Below, piece by piece: positions 35,838-45,803 of a stretch of DNA of 64,000 bases. The position numbers and the translations under genes were made by a program. Each line of letters starts with the position of its first letter. Position 1 is the stretch's first letter. Under the pieces are notes generated by a model. It did not search any database. It was not told the DNA's origin and saw only the letters and a program-made list of their open reading frames with translations. Source of the DNA: Prochilodus magdalenae (taxonomy: Eukaryota; Chordata; Actinopteri; Characiformes; Prochilodontidae). The stretch lies in contig JAMWET010000904.1 of NCBI GenBank assembly GCA_024036415.1, positions 1-64,000 of the forward strand. The letters are read 5' to 3'.

Positions 35838-36110
35838 AACACTTCATACACTGCCATGCCAAAAGTCATGGGACAGGAACAAGCACCATGTGGGACCCGC
35901 TCTAGAGTTCTGGATTCCACTAGCGGCAGGAAGACATCTGGAGGAATGCTAAGCCATGCTGTATGCAAAGCCACCCACAGTTCTGATGTATTTGTAGGTG
36001 TAGGGTCCAAATGAATCTCTGTACCATGTCCCATAAGAGATTGAATGGGCTCATGTTGGGTAAACATTCAGGCCGCACTCTCTCTCCAGAATGCTCAGCA
36101 GCCATTAGAC
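35838..36110 (-). pseudogene. Tc1/mariner transposase C-terminal fragment
   Basis: Across two minus frames the sequence reads PNMSPFNLLWDMVQ (the PDxSPIExLWD block before the third acidic residue), then SELWVALHTAWLSIPPDVF and LVES, as in the Tc1 C-terminus. The catalytic Glu position reads Asn-Leu and a frameshift separates the blocks. It abuts a SINE on the left. Confidence 0.68.
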
Positions 36111-36639
36111 GTAGCTTTAAGCTAGCTTTGCTAATTCAAGCTAATTTGCTAATTTAAACAATTCCTGCACTAGAATCTTTTTTTATGGAGTCGCAACCCA
36201 AATTTCTGCCACTGCAAGGGACAGCAGACCACAGCCGTGAGCAGAATTTTCCCAACTTTTGTTGTTGACATGTTCTTTTATTTTTAGTTGCCATGGAGAC
36301 CAAACACCTTCTTGTTGAGCCTAGCATTATACAACAAAAGGAAAAGAGTGTCCCCCTGCCTTTCTCCACCCCAAATAAAGAAACTACACTGATTAAGCTC
36401 CTCTCTGATAATCATCGGTTTTCATGGGTAGTGCTGTCTTCATGCCAGCATTTGTGTCGCTTCATGCCGCCTATCAGAGATTACTACACAGCTTTGTGCA
36501 GTTTGAAGCAAGCATATGGTAATTTAGGCAGGTCTGAATTTCTGTTAGTGTGAATAGCTAAGCGAGCAAACGATGTTTTCCAAAAGGCATGACACGTTTC
36601 TTTAATATTTTAAGCAACATTAATTTTTTATTTCCATCT
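36111..36639. other. Non-coding spacer
   Basis: Nothing recognised. Confidence 0.45.
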
Positions 36640-38085
36640 TTCACAGTTTCAAACTAACAAAAAAGGAAAAGGGCCTGAAGCAAAAGCTTGGGCACCCCAC
36701 ATGATCAGGGCACCCCGCATGGTCAGTACTTAGTAACACCCCCTTTGGCAAGTATCACAGCATGTAAACGCTGTTTGTAGCAGCTAAGAGTCTCTCAGTT
36801 CTTGTTTGGGGTGATGTTTGGCCATTCTCATTTCTTACAAAGATTTCTAGTTCTGTGGGACTCCTGGGCACTTTTTCATGGACTGCTCTGTTGAAATCTA
36901 TCCACAGAATTTTTATAATGTTCATGTCAGGGAACTGTGAGGGAGGGCATGGCAAAACCTTCAGTTTTGACCTCTTCAGGTAGATCGTTGTGGAGTTTAA
37001 AGGCTGTTTAGGATCATTAGCCTGTTGTAGAAGCCATCTTCAGCATTGGTACAGAGAGTGTGATTTTTGCTTTCAGAATTTGCTGGCATTTAATTGAATC
37101 CATTCTTCCCTCTACCAGTGGAATATTCCTTGTGCCACTGGTCATGACATGAGCCCAAGGCATCATCAATCCATCATGGGCTCCATAGTTTGGGAGGTGT
37201 TGTGTTCATGAAATTGAGCACCCTGTTTTCTCTAAACGTACCTCATTACGGCCTAAAAGCTCTGTTTCAACTTCATTAGCCCACAGCACTGAAATGCATC
37301 AGGCTTGGTTAGATGCAGCTTTGCAAACTTCTGTTGCTGAATTTTGTGGTGAGGATGAAGGAAAGGTTTTCTTCAGAAGATTGTCCAATTTGTGCTGGTG
37401 GTGCTGCACAGTAGAAGAGTGCACCACCATGCCAGAGCCTGCTAAATCTTCCAGATTTCATTTACTTTTACCTTTATGGCATTTAGCTGACACTCTTATC
37501 CAGAGCGACTTACAAGGGTGATCATATTACAGGTAGGCCAATGTATCGTTAGGAGTCTTGCCCAAAGACTCTTATTGGTGTAGCACAACATAGTCACTAG
37601 AGATTCAAACCCCCATATCCCAGATGCTGTGGTAGCTCCTGGTGGGTAGTGGCCACATTTCTTGGTCTTCCAGATCTCCACCATTTCCCAATTCCATTGA
37701 GTAAACTGTGGAAACAGTTCCTGAAAAGGTTTTGCTATCTTCTAGCTTCTCCTGCTTTGGGAGTACCAGTTGTTGTAATGGTCAGATTGCTGGGCAGCTG
37801 TTGAGAAGAGCTCATGACTGTTGATTGTTGGGATGTGGTTTGAGGAGTCTTTATGAAGCTTTGAAATCTGGATCTCCTGTTTTTCCTAATGACTGTGAAT
37901 AAGCCGGGAAAAAAAGTTCCTGAGGAAGTTCTCAGGGCACCCCAAGCTTTGCATGGTGGACAGAATGTTTATCCTCAGCTATTAGCCTTTTGGGGATCAG
38001 TTCATCTTCTACTTTCTTGACTATTCCAAAAGACAAATGAAATTTTGACCATATGTGCCCAAACCTATACATGTCACTGTATATT
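36640..38085 (-). mobile_element. Tc1/mariner element, near full length, with nested SINE
   Basis: Inverted terminal landmarks gcaaaagcttgggcacccc (about 36680) and ggcaccccaagctttgca (about 37937). On the minus strand the transposase begins with a Met near 37814 (MSSSQQLPSNL-like N-terminus) and runs through an HTH region with GRPR. Near 36905-36940 it reads SQFPDMNIIKILWIDFNRAV, the usual SPDLNIIE.LW block with the catalytic Glu replaced by Lys. Frameshifts and stops interrupt it. A SINE at 37458-37657 splits the HTH-to-DDE part and replaces about 100 bp. Confidence 0.85.
37458..37657 (-). mobile_element. SINE family A nested in the Tc1 element
   Basis: Runs from the tail tttatggcatttagctgaca through gcgacttacaagggtgatca and cttattggtgtagcac to a degenerate head at gatgctgtggtagctcc. 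The Tc1 homology resumes at ttcttggtcttccagatc, so the SINE is the younger insertion. Confidence 0.88.
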
Positions 38086-38194
38086 ACCTACATTCATAAA
38101 TGCTAGGTTACGATTGTGTTACAGTCACCAGTGCTGCTTTGTGATATGGATTTCATCCAAGAGCAGACACGCCAAGGTGATGTAAATAGTTTAT

Positions 38195-38689
38195 AGGATT
38201 GTCACGCCTGCTGGCTCTCCTCTTATCGCCAATCTCCCGGACTCCGTTTCCCATAACCCACCATTCGAGGACGTCACAGTCACATGTCCAACATCTCCCA
38301 ATCATGTTCCGTTTCTCAGATCCAAGTCTCCAGCCTATTGATTTCACCTGTAGCTGATTAGTCTGTTTGTACAAATACTCCTCTCTTCCACTGACCCGTT
38401 GCAAAGTATTGGCACCCTGTGCGTACTGAGCATCTCTCCCCCTGTTGTTATTCTCGTTAGCTTACCTGGTTTGACTGTATTTTGACTTTCTGGTTTGCTC
38501 TTTGGTCTTTTCCGTTTGGATACCGTTGCTGGTCTTATTGTTTTGCCTGGTTCTGACTTTCCTTACTCTGACTCAATCCTTGCCCACTTGGTTATGTTGC
38601 TGCTGTGTTGCGTTACGGACCTGTTTAATAAACTTAGCTTAGCTTTTAGCTCAGCATGTCACAGTCTCTCTCTCCGTCCTCACAAGGAT
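38195..38689 (+). mobile_element. Gypsy-type solo LTR with 5-bp target duplication
   Basis: The LTR spans 38200-38684 (485 bp), starts TGTCACGCCTG and ends GTCCTCACA. It is flanked by the exact 5-bp direct repeat aggat (38195-38199 and 38685-38689). AATAAA lies at 38627-38632, preceded by the T-rich tract typical of Gypsy R regions. No internal coding region accompanies it, so it arose by LTR-LTR recombination (inference from the solo state). A family B SINE begins at the right boundary. Confidence 0.88.
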
Positions 38690-38960
38690 GCTTAAGGAGG
38701 GTTGCCAGTTCAATTCTCTGAACTGACAGTAACGACTGAGGTGCCCTTGAGCAAGGCACCTAACCCCCAACTACTTCCCGAGCGCCGTAGATAGGGCTGC
38801 CCACTGCTCCGGGTAAGTGTGCTCACTGCCCCCTAGTGTGTGTGTGTTCGCTAGTGAGTGTGTATGTGGGTGTTTCACTTCACGGATGGGTTAAATGCGG
38901 AAGACTTGTAAATTTTTCCCACTGTGGGATCAATAAGGGATTAAAATCTTAATCTTAAAT
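38690..38960 (+). mobile_element. SINE family B, 5'-truncated, with tail
   Basis: Starts in the B-box region (ggttgccagttcaattctc), then has gagcaaggcacctaaccccc, gggtaagtgtgctcactgcc, cacttcacggatgggttaaa and the distal tail cactgtgggatcaataaggg. This is the best copy for the 3' end of the family. The tRNA-like start is missing at the LTR border. Confidence 0.88.
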
Positions 38961-39970
38961 CTTAAATATAATGATATATACTTAAATAAATGGTGCTTTA
39001 GCTACATCAAACTGCTCAAATGTACAAAAATAGAAAAACTAAAGCAATAAATACAAAAAAGTCTTTCCGCTTCACTGTCAGCTCCACTTCCCGATCCAGT
39101 ATTCATGTAGGATGATGAAGTGGAGGAACGAACCTAGTTTGCTTAAATGAGATACATGGTTAAAGGCGAAAGCAGTGCCGACAGATGAGGGGAACATTTA
39201 AAACCAGCGTTTGATGCGAGGCTTTGCATTCAACAGGCTGTGACTGACAAGCATAACCAGTGTGGCGTGTGGACCTGGAGCAATACTAAATAGCTTCTCC
39301 GCTCTTGAGGCTGAAGCGAGCTACAGGGGCACATAGCCAGAGGGAAAACTTCCTCATACGGTCTTTAAAAGGTCTCATCCCCCGAGATCAGCCCAGAGGC
39401 TCCTTCAGATGGGCTCTGCGAAGATGTTTTAATTAAATAATCCACCCTCAGCCCACCCCTTTGAGCCCCCAGCTGCTCTTCCCGCGCCCCCATGCGCAAT
39501 CTGCCATTGTGGCAGAGCGAGATAAGGGTACAGAAAGACTATGAAATGGCTAATAAACATCCCACAGGTTGGTTTGTCGAAGAATGAGCCTTGTTACCCT
39601 ACACGACTCTTTCACGCCAAGGTAGACCTAGCCGTTTCCTTTTGAAGTGTTGCTTTGCTTGCTGTGATTGATTCACCGCGCTTCCTTCATGCATATCCTC
39701 GTACTTTAGGGGGCAGGACTAAAACGAGGATGAGGAGTAGGGGGCATGTGAAGTTTACATTATCACCTCAGTCTTCTGCTTGCACGGTGAATTTCAAGTT
39801 GGTGGAAACTACAGCATTGCAAAACCCTTTATGCTAAACGACCACACAAGCATCGCATTTTCACATTCCCTCATTCATCCAAATGGTAGACGATGTACAC
39901 AACATGTATCATCCGAGACATGCTTGCTTTTTAAGTTTTGGGCTGTAGCTGTAAGACAAAGTGGCTAACT
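38961..39970. other. Non-coding, no recognised feature
   Basis: Repeat-poor, balanced composition from 39060 to 39640. Candidate conserved sequence only by absence of repeats. Confidence 0.4.
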
Positions 39971-39971
39971 C

Positions 39972-39997
39972 CTATCGACACTGTCCAAAGAGAAACA
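39972..39997. repeat. Isolated MITE family M terminus
   Basis: ctatcgacactgtccaaaga gaaaca matches the terminal repeat of the MITEs at 23689, 24217 and 50006, without a MITE body. It lies a few bases from a Tc1-type terminus. Confidence 0.5.
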
Positions 39998-40000
39998 AGC

Positions 40001-42340
40001 ACAGCTCTGGAAAAATTAAAGACCACCTCAAAATGATCAGTGTCTCTAGTTGTACAGGTACTGGGTTTGTGTTGGACCGAAATTCCTCAGGTCTGTTTTA
40101 TTCTCTACACTACTGGACACAACTCTATATTTCTGTCAAACTGATCATTCACTTACTTCGGCCAGCAAAGACCTATACTTTTGGTTTACTCTGTTCTAAA
40201 AAAAAACGATGGAAGTGTTTGTTTTATTAGTTTAATTAGTTTAATTGGATGATAATTAAATCATTTTAGGTCACAGGCATATACAAATTCCAAACTTTAA
40301 GCCAACTGTTTGCAAATGTTTGACCATTTGGCTTCAAAGCTTATGAGATCGAACTTTGTTCATATCAGCTCATAGACCACTTAGGTTACAATGAATGCTT
40401 TTACCTTACATTGATTCAGCTTGCGTGGTCCATTGGCATTTTTGCCAAACTGGTCTACTTTCCAATAGAGGGAGAAAGCAGGGTTCTTCATAGTGATGAT
40501 ATAGGACAGGGTTGTTCATAGTGATGATATAGGACAGGGTTCTTCATAGTGATGATATAGGACAGGGTTCTTCATAGTGATATTATAGAACAGGGTTCTT
40601 CACAGTGACATTATAGAGCAGGGTTCTTAATAGTGATGATAGAACAGGGTTCTTCACAGTGATGATATAGGACAGGGTTCTTCACAGTGATATTATAGAA
40701 CAGGGTTCTTCACAGTGACATTATAGAGCAGGGTTCTTAATAGTGATGATAGAACAGGGTTCTTCATAGTGATAATAGAGCAGGGTTGTTAATAGTGATG
40801 ATAGAACAGGGTTCTTGATAGTGATAATATAGAGCAGCGTTCTTTTATAGTGATGATATAAAGCAGGGTTCTTCATAGTGATATGATAGGACAGTGTTCT
40901 TCACAGTGACATTATAGAGCAGGGTTCTTAATAGTGATGATAGTACAGGGTTCTTCATAGTGATGATATAGGACAGGGTTCTTCATAGTGACATAGAGCA
41001 GGGTTCTTCAGTGACATTATAGAGCAGGGTTCTTAATAGTGATGATAGAACAGGGTTCTTCATAGTGATAATATAGAGCAGGGTTCTTTTATAGTGATGA
41101 TATAAAGACGGGTTCTTCATAGTTATGATTTAAAGCAGGGTTCTTCACAGTAGTGCTATAGAGTGTACCTTACAGTGATGCAATAGAACAGAGAACTGTA
41201 GAACTGGGTTCTTTATAGTGATGGTATAGAGCAAGGTCCTTCACAGTGATGCTATAGAACATGGTTCTTAATGGTGATGGTACGGCTCTGGAAATAAATG
41301 AGAGCACTCCACTTTCATCCTAAATCAGCATCTCCACATGTACAGCAGGTTCTCAGTGAGGAACCGAAGGTTGAGTTCTAGCTTTACTGGCAGATACAGT
41401 GAGCGTCTGGTTCGTAAGAACAAGGTCAAGCAGCAAACACACAGGACAACACAGCTACAGGCTTACTACATAACTTATTATTAATAAATGATCTGCTCTA
41501 CTGCTGGTTGCAAGCTTTCAGTTCATTTCCGTCATCAACATTAGCCTCACAGATCCAGCACAGAACTATCGCTTTAATTATGAGGTCAGTAATAATGGTT
41601 TCCTGCCATGCTGGCTCATGTATGTTGAGCAACATAATTGAGGCAATAGGTGGTAATTTGGTGAACTGTTTGTGGCTAAAAAGTAGCGAATGATGAAATC
41701 AGTAGTACACAAAGCACACAGGGAAACTTCATAAAGTGTCACGACCCTGAATAAAACCCAAATAAAAACCTCTCCTAAAAATACAAGTGCTTTTTGTAGA
41801 GATGTCACAAAGCAGGGTTCTTCATAGTGATGTTATAAAACAGGGTTCATCATAGTGGTGGTTAAACCAGCATCTCCACATGTACAGCAGGTTCTCAGTG
41901 AGGAACCAAAGGTTGGGTTCTAGCTTCACTGGCAGATACAGTGAGCGTCTGGTTCATAAGAACAAGGTCCAGCAGCAAACACACATGACAACACAGCTAC
42001 AGACTGGCAGAGGGCCAAACCCACTCTCTACTGACCGTGATGAGCGCCACCTCATTCCAATGTCCCTTACCCACCGTAAGATGACCTCGAGTGACCTACA
42101 GAGAGACTGGCGAGCGGTGGCTGGGGTGAAACGCACAGCGAGCATGGTTCTAAAAACAGGCTTCTGGAGGTCATTAGTGATTTTCTAAATAAACAGATCT
42201 AATACAATATCTGATCTGGAGTTTGGGAGACATGCTTCCAGTAGTGTAGAGAATCAAACAGAACCAACACAAACCCAGAACCTGTACACCTAGAGACACT
42301 GATCAGTTTCAGGTGGGCTCTGAAATTTTTCCAGAGCTGT
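40001..42340 (+). mobile_element. Tc1/mariner-like composite carrying a minisatellite
   Basis: Ends are inverted partners: acagctctggaaaaattaaa with gaccacctcaaaatgatcag at the left, and ctgatcagtttcaggtgggc with tttttccagagctgt at the right (to 42340). Near the right end a plus frame (41880-42188) contains RGPNPLSTDRDERHLI and LQRDWRAVAGVK, an HTH-like N-terminal transposase segment; the catalytic domain is absent. A third, TIR-like motif, acggctctggaaataaatga, sits at 41282. A block of about 137 bp (agcatctccacatgtacagc ...) occurs twice, at 41326-41461 and 41866-42003. Confidence 0.7.
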
Positions 42341-42590
42341 GTATAACAAGATGCTTAATAGTGATGCCTTGGAATAAGGATCCTTACAGTGATTATATAG
42401 AACAGAACGTATAGAACCATCTTTATAGTGATGCTATCGAGCAAAGTCATTTTACAGCAATGCCATTGAACAGGGTTCTTTACCGTGACGGTATAAAACA
42501 TGGTTATTTCCTATGATGCTGTAGAACAGGGTTCTTTATAATGATGGCATGAAACATAATTTTGTATAATGAACCTATAAAGCAATGACC
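40472..42590 (+). repeat. 28-bp minisatellite, interrupted
   Basis: Unit cagggttcttcatagtgatg atatagga (28 bp, some units 23-30 bp). Near-continuous from 40478 to about 41280 with roughly 28 units; two more units lie at 41806-41862 between the duplicated Tc1 blocks, and degenerate units continue at 42343-42590 beyond the right TIR. Frames are not maintained, so it is not a protein repeat. Confidence 0.9.
41462..41805. other. Unclassified insert within the composite
   Basis: About 340 bp lying between the two 137-bp blocks. No recognised repeat or coding frame; the minus frame 41578-41808 (76 codons) has no domain. Confidence 0.4.
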
Positions 42591-42913
42591 TGACCACCCT
42601 GCCCTCCTCCTTACCTCCCGGTATAGCCACTGGATTTACTATCCAAAACCAGCTAGTGAGCCTACATGTCTTACATGGAATGTTGTGGATAGTAACATTG
42701 TGGTAAAGCAATTTTTTTTTTTTTTTAATTTATTTATTTAACAGGGACAGTGCACATTAATCAACATTTCAGTTTCTACATCAATGTAAATGTGCCGGAG
42801 TTAGCTAAAAAGCTCATTTTCATCCGTAGTCCCTAGGCAGGTTGCTGTAAAAGCCAGTGTCAACAGCTTCAATGAAATTTACAAAACTCCACCACCCACA
42901 CACAATAACATCA

Positions 42914-43036
42914 CATAGACACATACATGCATACATATACATACACACATACATGCATGCATACATACATACATATATACATATATACATACATACATAC
43001 ATACATACATATACACACATATATACACATATATAT
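42914..43036. repeat. (ATAC)n-type microsatellite
   Basis: Imperfect ATAC/ATAT units inside the LINE 3' region. The short poly-Tyr/Met/Cys frames here are artefacts. Confidence 0.9.
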
Positions 43037-44331
43037 CAATGATTACAGATTTGGTTTGCTTTCAGCCATATCTTCAGTTTATATTTAAAATTCAAATAAT
43101 TTGTGCATGTCCGTAACTCAGTTGGTAGACCATTCCAGTATTGACTAGCTCTAATAGAAAAGACTGTTTGCCCAAACTTACTCCGTCTATATTGTACAAT
43201 ACAATCCCCTCTAATAGATGATCTTGTTACCACATTACCCCTGCTGTTTTTTTGTTTTACAAACTGTCTCAGTGGAGGAGGAGCAAACCCATATAAAATC
43301 TTAAACATGAGACAGGCATCTAAGAGATGTTTAAAACTATCAAAACTGAGTAAGTTATACTTTTGTACTATATAACAATGATGATGACTATTAGGCTTCT
43401 TATCTAGTATCTTTAGTGCTTGTTTATAGAGAGATTCAATAGGTTTCAAAATTGACAAGCTTGTTTGTGACCAGCTTGTAAAGCAGTATGTTATGTGAGA
43501 GACAATCATAGCATGCATAAAAAGTTTTGCTGCTTCTATCGTTAAATATGGTCTTCTGTGCCTGAAATTAGCCAAGTTTAATTTAATAGTATTTATAACT
43601 TTTTTAACTTGCTTTTTAAATGCCATGTTTGAATCTAGAATGATTCCAAGATATTTAGTATCAGACACTAACTTAAGCTTTTCTCCTCTAACCAGCACGT
43701 CAGCTTGAACCGTTTCTGTCAATTTCCGTGAAAAAAACATACAAACAGTTTTATTTATGTTTAAGTATAAACATGAATTAGTTAACCAATCAGATATTAG
43801 GACCATAGCTGCAGTTAACTCACTTGCAGCTTGCTGTTTATTTTTAGCATGCACATAAAGAACGGTGTCATCAGCATACTTCTGTATGTTTGCAGATGAA
43901 CAAACTGACGGCAGGTCATTAACGTATAAGCTAAACAAAATAGGGCCCAATACTGATCCTTGTGGGACACCAGTTATACAGTTTAAATATGTAGACTGGG
44001 TTTTACCAACACATACCCTTTGCTTCCTGTTTGATAAATATGAGTTCATCCATTTAATAGAATCAGTAGAAAAATTGAAACAAGATAATTTAGACAAGAG
44101 TACATCATGATTTACAGTATCAAATGCCCGTTTTAAATCCAAGAATACTGCTCCAATAACCCCACCCTCATCTAACTTTGATTTTACACTTTCAAGAAAA
44201 TAGCAAATAGCTGTTTCTGTTGAATGGTTAGAACGAAATCCAAACTGCATTGAATGTAGAGGATTATGACCCTTATTCAGGTGAGCTGTCAACTGCTGTA
44301 CCACCCACTTCTCAGCCACCTTGGAAACCAC
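43036..44331 (-). CDS. LINE reverse transcriptase, C-terminal part, frame intact
   Basis: 431 codons from a Met that is not the natural start: the frame stays open about 36 codons upstream (INQGIFPSAWKPAV, then TPIFKAG, YRPISIL), the N-terminal RT blocks. RT motifs in order: FGFRSNHST (residues 30-38), the first catalytic Asp in FLDLKRAFDT (D65), GVPQGSVLGP (121-130), the catalytic YADD (152-155), LNINKT (about 200) and YLGIILDS (about 230). The C-terminus holds SIRASQYWNGLP, the thumb-side LWN.LP motif of L2/CR1/Rex-type elements. No frameshift or stop was found, unusual here and suggesting a fairly recent insertion. The endonuclease is absent, so the copy cannot move on its own. Confidence 0.92.
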   Translation of the reverse strand: MVSKVAEKWVVQQLTAHLNKGHNPLHSMQFGFRSNHSTETAICYFLESVKSKLDEGGVIGAVFLDLKRAFDTVNHDVLLSKLSCFNFSTDSIKWMNSYLSNRKQRVCVGKTQSTYLNCITGVPQGSVLGPILFSLYVNDLPSVCSSANIQKYADDTVLYVHAKNKQQAASELTAAMVLISDWLTNSCLYLNINKTVCMFFSRKLTETVQADVLVRGEKLKLVSDTKYLGIILDSNMAFKKQVKKVINTIKLNLANFRHRRPYLTIEAAKLFMHAMIVSHITYCFTSWSQTSLSILKPIESLYKQALKILDKKPNSHHHCYIVQKYNLLSFDSFKHLLDACLMFKILYGFAPPPLRQFVKQKNSRGNVVTRSSIRGDCIVQYRRSKFGQTVFSIRASQYWNGLPTELRTCTNYLNFKYKLKIWLKANQICNH

Positions 44332-44451
44332 GGGTAAAATACTAATAGGTCTATAATTTTCTACACCAGCCTTAAAAATGGGTGTTATGACAGCTGGCTT
44401 CCACGCACTTGGAAAAATTCCTTGATTAATTGAGTTGATTGAATCAATTTA

Positions 44452-44603
44452 GGATAATCATATTACAGCTGGGCCAGTGTAGTGTTAGGAGTCTTGCCCA
44501 AGTCTTGCCCAAGGACTCTTATTGGTGTAGCACAGCATAGTCACCCAGACCGAGATTTGAACCACAGCCTGTGGTGTTATCTGCTGAGCTACACCAACCA
44601 CAT
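44452..44603 (-). mobile_element. SINE family A, tail missing
   Basis: From atcatattacagctgggcca through a duplicated agtcttgccca phrase, ggactcttattggtgtagca and the head gagctacaccaaccac. The 3' tail is missing exactly where the LINE begins, consistent with LINE insertion into, or recombination within, the SINE. Confidence 0.82.
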
Positions 44604-45803
44604 GGTCATTTCTCACTAGATTTTCCAGAACAGAGCATTTCACCCTTTGTTTACACGTGTCTTCATGACAGTTTATTATGTTGAATGTTTGGTATACGAG
44701 CTTTATGTAAAGGTTCTTCATATTCGAAACGTTCCATAGGGAACCAAATGAAGTGTCTGCATGACATCACTCCAAGAACACGTCTACATTTTTATTTGTG
44801 AGAGCACACGAAGCCCGGGCTCATTATAATTGCTATTTCACTGCTAAAATGAAATAAAAACCCAGAAGAACAGAAAAGCTTCTATATTGTCAGTTATTTT
44901 CTTCCCTATTTGGCTTTGCCTCCGAAAACGGGCAGAAAGTCAGAAAACGCAGTCCTAGGAATGCACAAGTAGGGGAAGTGCTCTACTCCAGCCTTAAAAG
45001 CCTCCATGCTGTATCGCTGCTAATATTTCCTGCCACTAATGCTCAGCTGTGTTGACAGCACGGGATGTCTACTGCCATGGTAAACTCTTTGAAATACATA
45101 AATAAGTAAATACTGTTGTGTTGATGCTGCCATTTCCCTAATTTCGGGGGTACAGTGATGTTCCGGAGATGAAACAAGGCATGAATCGGCCTTGACAAGC
45201 ACAGGAATATTACGTCTGAAAAAATGTCTTCACTTTTTTATTTCTGCACAGCTAGACATATCCGCCCAGTGGGGAAGGAACACACCTACATTGAAAAAAA
45301 AGTGAGAGATTTCACCATATGTACTCATTCACTTGTTTATTTCACCGTGTAATAGGGGATGAAAACATTTCACAGATATCAAATTAATTTGTGCTGAATG
45401 TTTGTCGTAGAGCTGAAGGTGATTGTAGAGCTCTACAAATATTACAGCTTTATGTTTGTTCTTGAGCAAATTACAGCTGAGCATGCCAGAGCAAATGAAG
45501 AGTCCCAAACCGCTCATTCCTCATGAAGTGGAATTTGGGAGTTTTCATTCACTAAGGCCATGCCAATAAGCCATTCACAGAGTCACACTGACCAGTGCAG
45601 GAATCCCTCCATTCAATGCCAATAGACTGTCCTAAATGACCACTAATGGAGTGGCCAAAGTGGTTGACAATGAACTGAATAAAGGAATTTCTGCAGGGGT
45701 CAATGCCACTCTGTGGTTCAAAGTTAAGATTTACTTGGCTGGTTTCATTAGTGGTCATTTGGAACAGTCTATAGTTTGGTTTATGGTATGTCCATTCTTT
45801 TAT
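44604..45803. other. Non-coding, no recognised feature
   Basis: Short frames only; no repeat recognised. Confidence 0.5.

Larger units (their letters stand above)
42712..44452 (-). mobile_element. LINE, 5'-truncated, L2/CR1/Rex-type
   Basis: Minus-strand element. Its 3' end at 42712-42740 is an A-rich (TAAA)n tail. The 3' untranslated region contains aatgtgcactgtccctgtt and a long (ATAC)n-type tract (42914-43036). The reverse transcriptase frame is open from 43036 to at least 44440. Homology ends at about 44452, where a SINE fragment begins: 5' truncation during target-primed reverse transcription is the usual cause. The endonuclease domain is missing. No RNase H follows the RT, which argues against an I-clade assignment. 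The clade within L2/CR1/Rex is not fixed. Confidence 0.88.

Noticed and set aside
40472..41290. CRISPR-like array of 28-bp repeats
   Set aside because: Units are contiguous, without unique spacers, and the setting is a vertebrate genome; it is a minisatellite.
43036..44331. Assignment of the LINE to the I clade because of its TAAA-type tail
   Set aside because: No RNase H domain follows the RT, and the C-terminal WNxLP motif fits L2/CR1/Rex-type elements better.
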